NCBI RefSeq assembly: GCF_025998815.1 | Contig: NZ_AP026678.1 | Location: forward strand, 62,001 to 126,000 | Source of the DNA: Ignavibacterium sp. | GTDB lineage: Bacteria; Bacteroidota; Ignavibacteria; Ignavibacteriales; Ignavibacteriaceae | Direction: 5' to 3' | Length of the DNA: 64,000 nucleotides | Shown: in pieces, positions 55,654 through 61,830 of the stretch | How the letters are laid out: the number at the start of each line of letters is the position of its first letter | Position numbering within the stretch: the stretch's first letter is position 1 | Translations under genes and position numbers: made by a program | Notes under the pieces: generated by a model | The model's input: only the letters and a program-made list of their open reading frames with translations | Databases searched by the model: none | Told to the model about the DNA's origin: nothing

Positions 55654-57879
55654 ATGACAAAGAAAAAATCTGATCAGAATATTAAAAGAAAAAGAATTAT
55701 TTATTCTTCAATAACGCTGGTATTTATTGCATTACTGATTTATATCATCAGCGGATTACCCTCACTTGAACAACTTGAAAATCCTAAACCTATACTTGCA
55801 AGCAAGGTATATTCATCAGACGGTGAACTAATCGGACAGTTTTTTATTGAGAATAGAATTGAAACAAACATAGATAGTTTACCAAAACATCTGATTGAAG
55901 CACTTATCGCAACAGAAGATAAGAATTTTTATGATCATTGGGGTGTTGATCTGGGAAGATTCTTCAAAGCTATGATTAAAAATATAATCACTTTTTCCTT
56001 TACTGAAGGCGAAGGTGCAAGCACTATTACTCAACAATGTGCTAAGAATCTTTACAACTTAAAATCAGGCAGAGAAAATGCGCTCGACAAAGTAGTAAGA
56101 AAAATCAGAGAATGGATTTCTGCAATACAGATAGAAAGAAATTTCACAAAGAATGAAATTCTCGAACTCTATCTTAATGTTTCATATTTCGGAAGAGGTG
56201 CTTACGGAATTGAATCAGCAGCAAAAATTTATTTCAATAAGAAAGCAAGTGAGCTGACACTTCCTGAATCGGCATTAATGATAGCACTTTTAAAATCTTC
56301 AGAGTATTATGATCCGGTAAAAAATTATGATAACGCACTTCGTCGCAGAAATGTTGTTTTAAATAATATGGTGGTTAATGGTTACCTTTATGAAAGTGAA
56401 TATCAGAAATTAAAACAATTGCCCATCCAACTGGCAACTGATCGGCCGAGTGCTATTAGAACTGATGCTCCACATTTTATGGAGTACATTCGATTACAAT
56501 TAACACCAATTATGGAAAAGTATGGATATGATTTGTATCGTGATGGATTAAATATCTACACAACTTTAGACATGAAAATGCAGAGAATTGCAAATCGTTC
56601 TGCTGCTAAACATATTACCGAATATCAGGAATTGTTTAATAAGAATTGGAACTGGGATCGTAACAAAAGTCTTCTTGCAGATTTATTAGACAAAGCAATA
56701 AAAAATAATCCCGCTTACAGAAACGCTACAAATGTTACTGAGAAAACAAAAATTTATAATTCACTAAAAAATTCTCAGGCATTTGTTGACTCGGTAAAGA
56801 AGGAAGCCGCTAAAATTGAAGTTGGTTTTGTAGTTATGGATCCTAAGAATGGGCATATAAAAGCATTAGTTGGTGGTACTAATCAGGAATTTGGCAGAGG
56901 ATTGAATCATGTAACCGGAATTAGAAGACAACCAGGATCAGCATTCAAGCCTTTCGTCTATACAACAGCAATCGAAAACGGATATTTCCCAGCATATACC
57001 TTGCTCAATCAGAAATTTGATTACAACGGTTGGTCGCCTGATAACGCAGACAATGAGTACACTGGATATGAGACACTCAGGTGGGGATTATCGTATTCTG
57101 TTAATGTAATTGCCGGCAGAATGACGATTAGTGATATTGCTCCTCCGTCTCAGGTTATCAGTATTGCCAAAAGAATGGGCATAAAATCAAAGCTCGATCC
57201 GTTTCCGGCAATCGCATTGGGAACTATGGAGGTAAGTCCACTTGAGATAACATCAGCATTTGGAACATTTGCAAATAGAGGCGTTCATGTTGAGCCGATT
57301 TCGATATTAAGAATTGAAGACAGAAATGGAATCTTAATACAGGAGTTTTCACCACAAAGTGTGCAGGCAATTTCTCCACAAACAGCATCAATAATGGCTG
57401 ATATGATGCAGGATGTAGTTAATTATGGAACAGGTGCTGGTGTAAGGAGATATTTCCAATATCCCGCTGCAGGTAAAACCGGCACTACACAAAAATTTTC
57501 TGATGCGTGGTTTGTTGGTTATACTCCTGATCTGGTGGCGGGTGTTTGGGTTGGATTTGATGATCACAGAGTTAAGTTTACTAACTGGTATGGACAAGGC
57601 GCAAAAGCTGCATTACCAATATGGGCAATGTTTATGCAGGCAGCATATAAGGAACTTAATTTACCACTCAGATATTTTGAACTTGCTGATGGAGTTGAAA
57701 CAGCAACATTTTGTAAAGAAACAATGCGATTGGGTGATACAAGACTTGCAACTGAGAATTGTCCGGAAACTTACACTGATATAATTAATTCAAATAATCT
57801 TCCGGCTACTTGTGAGATTCATGGTGGTGGAAGAATAATGCGTGAGAATAGAAGTGGCGAAAGTGGTTGGAGTCATTAG
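55654..57879 (+). CDS. Class A penicillin-binding protein 1A
   Basis: 741 residues. A cytoplasmic N-terminus and one membrane helix (about 15-34) are followed by the GT51 glycosyltransferase with ATEDKNFYDHWGVD (Glu88) and GEGASTITQQCAKNL, then the transpeptidase. Transpeptidase motifs are SAFK (Ser429, Lys432), the SxN motif in YSVNVIAGR and KTGTTQ. The bifunctional enzyme polymerises and crosslinks peptidoglycan on the periplasmic face. It follows lpxH by 6 bp. The tRNA-Leu/GIY-YIG array begins 60 bp downstream. Confidence 0.95.
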   Translation: MTKKKSDQNIKRKRIIYSSITLVFIALLIYIISGLPSLEQLENPKPILASKVYSSDGELIGQFFIENRIETNIDSLPKHLIEALIATEDKNFYDHWGVDLGRFFKAMIKNIITFSFTEGEGASTITQQCAKNLYNLKSGRENALDKVVRKIREWISAIQIERNFTKNEILELYLNVSYFGRGAYGIESAAKIYFNKKASELTLPESALMIALLKSSEYYDPVKNYDNALRRRNVVLNNMVVNGYLYESEYQKLKQLPIQLATDRPSAIRTDAPHFMEYIRLQLTPIMEKYGYDLYRDGLNIYTTLDMKMQRIANRSAAKHITEYQELFNKNWNWDRNKSLLADLLDKAIKNNPAYRNATNVTEKTKIYNSLKNSQAFVDSVKKEAAKIEVGFVVMDPKNGHIKALVGGTNQEFGRGLNHVTGIRRQPGSAFKPFVYTTAIENGYFPAYTLLNQKFDYNGWSPDNADNEYTGYETLRWGLSYSVNVIAGRMTISDIAPPSQVISIAKRMGIKSKLDPFPAIALGTMEVSPLEITSAFGTFANRGVHVEPISILRIEDRNGILIQEFSPQSVQAISPQTASIMADMMQDVVNYGTGAGVRRYFQYPAAGKTGTTQKFSDAWFVGYTPDLVAGVWVGFDDHRVKFTNWYGQGAKAALPIWAMFMQAAYKELNLPLRYFELADGVETATFCKETMRLGDTRLATENCPETYTDIINSNNLPATCEIHGGGRIMRENRSGESGWSH

Positions 57880-57899
57880 TTAAATTTAGTTAGTTAAAT

Positions 57900-57907
57900 T
57901 AATTTTG
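57900..57907 (+). promoter_or_regulatory. Candidate -7 promoter element of the tRNA-Leu locus
   Basis: TAATTTTG matches TAnnTTTG and lies 32 bp before the broken 5' tRNA fragment. It could drive a transcript through the fragment, the intact tRNA and the first GIY-YIG gene. No well-spaced TTG upstream. Confidence 0.35.
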
Positions 57908-57938
57908 CAGAGCATTTTGGAAACTACCTTTAACTGAA

Positions 57939-57996
57939 GCCCGGATGGCGGAATTGGAAGACCTGTCTGCCGACAGGCAGGCGCGCTAGTTCAGGA
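57939..57996 (+). pseudogene. Broken 5' fragment of a tRNA-Leu gene with palindrome insertion
   Basis: It begins GCCCGGATGGCGGAATTGG like the intact tRNA-Leu 75 bp downstream. After AGAC it has a 20-nt insertion containing the hairpin CCTGTCTGCCGACAGGCAGG (57962-57981), then GCGCTAGTTCAGGA. It stops in the anticodon loop and is followed by AT-rich sequence. It cannot fold as a full tRNA. Confidence 0.88.
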
Positions 57997-58013
57997 AGAT
58001 AAAAAATAAAAAA

Positions 58014-58097
58014 GCCCGGATGGCGGAATTGGTAGACGCGCTAGTTTCAGGAGCTAGTTGGCATTAGCCAGTGCAGGTTCGAGTCCTGTTCCGGGCA
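58014..58097 (+). tRNA. tRNA-Leu (anticodon CAG)
   Basis: A complete class II tRNA. Acceptor GCCCGGA pairs with TCCGGGC, with discriminator A at 58097. The D arm is GGCGGAATTGGTAGAC. The anticodon stem CTAGT/GCTAG encloses TTCAGGA, giving anticodon CAG (Leu, CUG). The long variable arm is TGGC-ATTA-GCCA and the T arm CAGGTTCGAGTCCTG. CCA is not encoded. The GIY-YIG tandem array starts at the next base, so the tRNA 3' end is the boundary of the inserted DNA. Confidence 0.97.
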
Positions 58098-58131
58098 CAA
58101 ATTCATTTCACAATAATTCCACAAACCCACA

Positions 58132-58377
58132 ATGATTTATGTTTATGCATTAAAAAGTAAAATAAGAAATTACATTTATGTTGGAATGACCTCTGACATT
58201 AATGATAGAATGCGAAGACATAATTCAGGATACGAAAAAACTACACGAAGTTATCGACCATTTGAGTTAATCTATCTTGAAGAATTCGAAAACAGACAAG
58301 AAGCAAGAATTAAAGAAAAGTATCTGAAGAGTGGTGTTGGAAAAGAATTTCTGAAACGACTGATAAACAAGAATTAA
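58132..58377 (+). CDS. GIY-YIG endonuclease, array copy 1
   Basis: 81 residues of the small YhbQ-like GIY-YIG family. GIY corresponds to YVYAL (Tyr3-Leu7), YIG to YIYVG (Tyr14-Gly18). The conserved Arg lies in DRMRRHNSG (26-33) and the metal-binding Glu in RQEARIKEKYLKSG (Glu57). All core catalytic positions are present, so nuclease activity is plausible. There is no Shine-Dalgarno sequence upstream (CACAAACCCACA precedes ATG), unlike many neighbouring genes. The protein is identical in all five copies. Target unknown; the flanking tRNA fragments suggest tRNA-Leu DNA. Confidence 0.92.
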   Translation: MIYVYALKSKIRNYIYVGMTSDINDRMRRHNSGYEKTTRSYRPFELIYLEEFENRQEARIKEKYLKSGVGKEFLKRLINKN

Positions 58378-58476
58378 AGTCAATTAGTCGCTAATTAGAA
58401 TGATTAAATGATATAAAAAATTACTTCAGGATTATTAAATAAATCTCCTGGCTTTTCTGTGGAAATAATTCACTCA

Positions 58477-58547
58477 AGTTTCAAGAGTTGGCATTAGCCA
58501 GTGCAGGCCTGCCTGCCGTCAGGCAGGTTCGAGTCCTGTTCCGGGCA
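58477..58547 (+). repeat. 3' tRNA-Leu fragment 1 with palindrome
   Basis: Matches the intact tRNA from the anticodon loop to the discriminator (AGTTTCAAGAG, TTGGCATTAGCCAGTGCAG, GTTCGAGTCCTGTTCCGGGCA). It lacks CTAG of the anticodon stem and has the palindrome CCTGCCTGCCGTCAGGCAGG (58508-58527) inserted in the T stem. The loop reads CAA where the intact tRNA has CAG. Confidence 0.88.
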
Positions 58548-58581
58548 CAAATTCATTTCACAATAATTCCACAAACCCACA

Positions 58582-58827
58582 ATGATTTATGTTTATGCAT
58601 TAAAAAGTAAAATAAGAAATTACATTTATGTTGGAATGACTTCTGACATTAATGATAGAATGCGAAGACATAATTCAGGATATGAAAAAACGACACGAAG
58701 TTATCGACCATTTGAGTTAATCTATCTTGAAGAATTCGAAAACAGACAAGAAGCAAGAATTAAAGAAAAGTATCTGAAGAGTGGTGTTGGAAAAGAATTT
58801 CTGAAACGACTGATAAACAAGAATTAA
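58582..58827 (+). CDS. GIY-YIG endonuclease, array copy 2
   Basis: Protein identical to copy 1. Three silent codon differences: Thr20 ACT, Tyr34 TAT, Thr37 ACG. The spacer after it has the variant form (TTAATAAAT, AAATAATAT) shared with the spacer after copy 5. Confidence 0.92.
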   Translation: MIYVYALKSKIRNYIYVGMTSDINDRMRRHNSGYEKTTRSYRPFELIYLEEFENRQEARIKEKYLKSGVGKEFLKRLINKN

Positions 58828-58926
58828 AGTCAATTAGTCGCTAATTAGAATGATTAAATAATATAAAAAATTACTTCAGGATTAATAAATAAATCTCCTG
58901 GCTTTTCTGTGGAAATAATTCACTCA

Positions 58927-58997
58927 AGTTTCAAGAGTTGGCATTAGCCAGTGCAGGCCTGCCTGCCGTCAGGCAGGTTCGAGTCCTGTTCCGGGCA
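58927..58997 (+). repeat. 3' tRNA-Leu fragment 2 with palindrome
   Basis: Same as fragment 1, palindrome at 58958-58977, CAA at the anticodon position. Confidence 0.88.
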
Positions 58998-59031
58998 CAA
59001 ATTCATTTCACAATAATTCCACAACCCCACA

Positions 59032-59277
59032 ATGATTTATGTTTATGCATTAAAAAGCAAAATAAGAAATTACATTTATGTTGGAATGACCTCTGACATT
59101 AATGACAGAATGCGAAGACATAATTCAGGATATGAGAAAACGACACGAAGTTATCGACCATTTGAGTTAATCTATCTTGAAGAATTCGAAAACAGACAAG
59201 AAGCAAGAATTAAAGAGAAGTATCTGAAGAGTGGTGTTGGAAAAGAATTTCTGAAACGACTGATAAACAAGAATTAA
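59032..59277 (+). CDS. GIY-YIG endonuclease, array copy 3
   Basis: Protein identical to copy 1. Six silent differences: Ser9 AGC, Asp25 GAC, Tyr34 TAT, Glu35 GAG, Thr37 ACG and Glu62 GAG. Its leader has ACAACCCCAC instead of ACAAACCCAC, a variant shared with the decayed sixth copy. Confidence 0.92.
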   Translation: MIYVYALKSKIRNYIYVGMTSDINDRMRRHNSGYEKTTRSYRPFELIYLEEFENRQEARIKEKYLKSGVGKEFLKRLINKN

Positions 59278-59376
59278 AGTCAATTAGTCGCTAATTAGAA
59301 TGATTAAATGATATAAAAAATTACTTCAGGATTATTAAATAAATCTCCTGGCTTTTCTGTGGAAATAATTCACTCA

Positions 59377-59447
59377 AGTTTCAAGAGTTGGCATTAGCCA
59401 GTGCAGGCCTGCCTGCCGTCAGGCAGGTTCGAGTCCTGTTCCGGGCA
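59377..59447 (+). repeat. 3' tRNA-Leu fragment 3 with palindrome
   Basis: Same as fragment 1, palindrome at 59408-59427, CAA at the anticodon position. Confidence 0.88.
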
Positions 59448-59481
59448 CAAATTCATTTCACAATAATTCCACAAACCCACA

Positions 59482-59727
59482 ATGATTTATGTTTATGCAT
59501 TAAAAAGTAAAATAAGAAATTACATTTATGTTGGAATGACCTCTGACATTAATGATAGAATGCGAAGACATAATTCAGGATACGAAAAAACTACACGAAG
59601 TTATCGACCATTTGAGTTAATCTATCTTGAAGAATTCGAAAACAGACAAGAAGCAAGAATTAAAGAAAAGTATCTGAAGAGTGGTGTTGGAAAAGAATTT
59701 CTGAAACGACTGATAAACAAGAATTAA
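59482..59727 (+). CDS. GIY-YIG endonuclease, array copy 4
   Basis: Nucleotide-identical to copy 1 across the gene, with the same spacer type. This points to recent unequal crossing-over or gene conversion within the array. Confidence 0.92.
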   Translation: MIYVYALKSKIRNYIYVGMTSDINDRMRRHNSGYEKTTRSYRPFELIYLEEFENRQEARIKEKYLKSGVGKEFLKRLINKN

Positions 59728-59826
59728 AGTCAATTAGTCGCTAATTAGAATGATTAAATGATATAAAAAATTACTTCAGGATTATTAAATAAATCTCCTG
59801 GCTTTTCTGTGGAAATAATTCACTCA

Positions 59827-59897
59827 AGTTTCAAGAGTTGGCATTAGCCAGTGCAGGCCTGCCTGCCGTCAGGCAGGTTCGAGTCCTGTTCCGGGCA
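59827..59897 (+). repeat. 3' tRNA-Leu fragment 4 with palindrome
   Basis: Same as fragment 1, palindrome at 59858-59877, CAA at the anticodon position. Confidence 0.88.
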
Positions 59898-59931
59898 CAA
59901 ATTCATTTCACAATAATTCCACAAACCCACA

Positions 59932-60177
59932 ATGATTTATGTTTATGCATTAAAAAGTAAAATAAGAAATTACATTTATGTTGGAATGACCTCTGACATT
60001 AATGATAGAATGCGAAGACATAATTCAGGATACGAAAAAACTACACGAAGTTATCGACCATTTGAGTTAATCTATCTTGAAGAATTCGAAAACAGACAAG
60101 AAGCAAGAATTAAAGAAAAGTATCTGAAGAGTGGTGTTGGAAAAGAATTTCTGAAACGACTGATAAACAAGAATTAA
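59932..60177 (+). CDS. GIY-YIG endonuclease, array copy 5
   Basis: The gene is nucleotide-identical to copies 1 and 4. Its downstream spacer carries the copy-2-type variants plus unique changes (TCTGCGG, TTACTCAAG), marking the outer edge of the homogenised array. Confidence 0.92.
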   Translation: MIYVYALKSKIRNYIYVGMTSDINDRMRRHNSGYEKTTRSYRPFELIYLEEFENRQEARIKEKYLKSGVGKEFLKRLINKN

Positions 60178-60276
60178 AGTCAATTAGTCGCTAATTAGAA
60201 TGATTAAATAATATAAAAAATTACTTCAGGATTAATAAATAAATCTCCTGGCTTTTCTGCGGAAATAATTTACTCA

Positions 60277-60347
60277 AGTTTCAGGAGTTGGCATTAGCCA
60301 GTGCAGGCCTGCCTGCCGTCAGGCAGGTTCGAGTCCTGTTCCGGGCA
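60277..60347 (+). repeat. 3' tRNA-Leu fragment 5 (terminal) with palindrome
   Basis: Palindrome at 60308-60327. Unlike fragments 1-4 it reads TTTCAGGAG at the anticodon loop, the same as the intact tRNA, so it may be the oldest or original 3' half. Confidence 0.88.
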
Positions 60348-60381
60348 CAAATTCATTTCACAATAATTCCACAACCCCACA

Positions 60382-60471
60382 ATGATTTATGTTTATGCAT
60401 TAAGAAGCAAAATAAGAAATTACATTTATATTGGAATGACCTCTGACGTTGATGATAGCGTAAGAAGATAA
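60382..60471 (+). pseudogene. Decayed sixth GIY-YIG copy
   Basis: The first 29 codons match the array gene up to VRR, then a TAA at 60469-60471. It has amino-acid changes (Lys8 to Arg, Val17 to Ile, Ile23 to Val, Asn24 to Asp, Arg26 to Ser, Met27 to Val), unlike the five intact copies. After 60480 the similarity ends. It marks the distal border of the array. Confidence 0.85.
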
Positions 60472-60480
60472 AATTCAGAT

Positions 60481-60939
60481 TAAAAGAAGTAATTAAACAT
60501 TTACTCCAGATTTGATAACGACTAGTTCTTTGACATTCATATCATTTTAACATAACCTTCAACCTAAAAGAAATTCTGTTTACCACAAAATCTTATTGAT
60601 GATATTTATGTTGTAGAATTAAAATTTCATCAAACTAAATTTAATTTATTGGATTATTGACATTAATAATAATTTTGTGCAGTTTCGCATGTGAGCAAAA
60701 TAATTTTACATTTTTCAACTATTGGTAATTGCTGATGAAAAATAATTTACCAACTGATCTTAGCAGGGCACTCTTCAAAACCGAAAAAATTGACCACTTA
60801 AAAAATCATTCTATCATTATATCTATTGAATCTCGTTTTCAATCGAAAGTATTTATTTAATACCTTTTGAAGGAGAGGTAAATAATAAATTTATATTGAG
60901 TATTTGTTCTTTAGATTAAAAAATTATTAGGAGAGATCA
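60481..60939. other. AT-rich intergenic region between the GIY-YIG array and the TonB receptor operon
   Basis: No gene is recognised. It contains one good promoter (see 60649-60677) and a weak 41-codon open frame at 60735-60860 without a ribosome site, which I do not call as a gene. No tRNA or repeat beyond the array edge is seen. Confidence 0.5.
60649..60677 (+). promoter_or_regulatory. Bacteroidota-type promoter upstream of the lipoprotein/TonB receptor genes
   Basis: TTG (60649-60651), 18 bases, then TAATTTTG (60670-60677): both boxes with proper spacing. It would give a leader of about 390 nt before the lipoprotein gene, containing the small frame at 60940-61062. Confidence 0.55.
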
Positions 60940-61062
60940 ATGAGCGCATCAAATACATTTCTTTTCTATTTGGAAAATCATGTCAGGGACCAATGTTTCA
61001 TTTCTCTAATAGGCACTTTTCATATACATAAAAATTTTAATAAAATAAACATAACTAACTAA
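60940..61062 (+). CDS. Possible 40-residue leader peptide or small gene
   Basis: ATG preceded by a good Shine-Dalgarno sequence (AGGAGA, 6 bases spacing), 40 codons, ending 12 bp before the lipoprotein ATG. The peptide has no signal or motif I recognise. It could be a regulatory leader or chance. It sits inside the predicted leader of the lipoprotein/TonB receptor mRNA. Confidence 0.3.
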   Translation: MSASNTFLFYLENHVRDQCFISLIGTFHIHKNFNKINITN

Positions 61063-61074
61063 TCAGGAGGTAAG

Positions 61075-61800
61075 ATGAAAATACCTTACAAACATCTAAT
61101 GCTGTTGGTATTTCTCTATTTAACCACAGTCTTTTTCGCTGGATGTGTGGACACGAGTGTGAATCCAATTCCCAGCAGCATCGACTATTCCAGTCAAATG
61201 AAGGTTGTTAATCTTGCAACCGGAGCTGGCTCAGCAACTTTGACTCTTAATGGACAGTCTCTAGGAGCAGTTTCATTTGGAGGTGAATTGCCAGGTCCTC
61301 AGGCGGCATTTTTAACAATTCCATCGGGAAGCAAAACTCTCGTTGCTTCATTTGATAATGGAAGTTCCAAATCATTCAGATTCTCTGCAACAACTGATTA
61401 TAAGTTCAGAGCATTTCTCGTAGGTAGTGCAGCAGACACTGCTGGTCCTTCGCTTGTACTTGTTAATCAACGATATATCTGGCAAACAAAAGATTCTGAA
61501 AATGGCAAACCATTATTTCCAGCAGATACTGCCTGGATATCCGTATTCAATGGTTCACCGGATATTGTTATAAACAGCATAAAAATTGGAGCTAATGAAA
61601 ATGAGTTCTCTACTCCATTAGAGACAGGAAAGAACTCTTCATATCTGAAGAATGCATCGGGTAATTTCACAATAGAAATAACTTATAATGATACACAAAC
61701 TCTTAGCTTCAGCTATGATTTAAGCGCAAAGAGCAGATATACAATCGCTTTGTATGATGAATCTGCTAATTTAAAATATGCTGTTTTACTTGATGACTAA
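61075..61800 (+). CDS. DUF4397 domain lipoprotein
   Basis: 241 residues. The signal peptide ends in FFAGC with lipidated Cys24. Two beta-rich modules follow: about 40-140 is a DUF4397-like domain (MKVVNLATGAGSATLTLNGQ, LTIPSGSKTLVAS) and about 150-241 a second similar copy (AWISVFNGSPDIVINSI, SSYLKNASGNFTIEI, SRYTIALYD). Such proteins sit in the outer membrane or surface in Bacteroidota; function unknown. AGGAGG precedes the ATG. The TonB-dependent receptor follows by 30 bp, so the pair probably forms one uptake unit. Confidence 0.85.
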   Translation: MKIPYKHLMLLVFLYLTTVFFAGCVDTSVNPIPSSIDYSSQMKVVNLATGAGSATLTLNGQSLGAVSFGGELPGPQAAFLTIPSGSKTLVASFDNGSSKSFRFSATTDYKFRAFLVGSAADTAGPSLVLVNQRYIWQTKDSENGKPLFPADTAWISVFNGSPDIVINSIKIGANENEFSTPLETGKNSSYLKNASGNFTIEITYNDTQTLSFSYDLSAKSRYTIALYDESANLKYAVLLDD

Positions 61801-61830
61801 TTAAAAAGAAAATAAACAACGGAGGAAAAA

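Larger units (their letters stand above)
58098..60347 (+). repeat. Five tandem 450-bp units: GIY-YIG gene plus 3' tRNA-Leu fragment
   Basis: Units start at 58098, 58548, 58998, 59448 and 59898, exactly 450 bp each. Each holds 34 bp of leader, an 81-codon GIY-YIG gene, a 99-bp AT-rich spacer with a small inverted repeat (AATTAG-TCG-CTAATT), and a 71-bp 3' tRNA-Leu fragment carrying a 20-nt palindrome. A partial sixth unit follows. Units differ at a handful of positions in a mosaic way, which argues against a simple copy-paste assembly error. The array is anchored at the intact tRNA-Leu 3' end. Confidence 0.93.

Noticed and set aside
58098-60347. CRISPR array
   Set aside because: The direct repeats are 450 bp and contain genes; there are no short repeats with variable spacers.
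58098-60347. Pure assembly duplication
   Set aside because: Copies differ at silent positions and in spacers and leaders, and the array has a distinct decayed end, so at least several units are real. Exact copy number still needs long reads.
60735-60860. 41-residue open frame upstream of the lipoprotein gene
   Set aside because: No ribosome-binding sequence, no recognisable motif, AT-rich intergenic setting.
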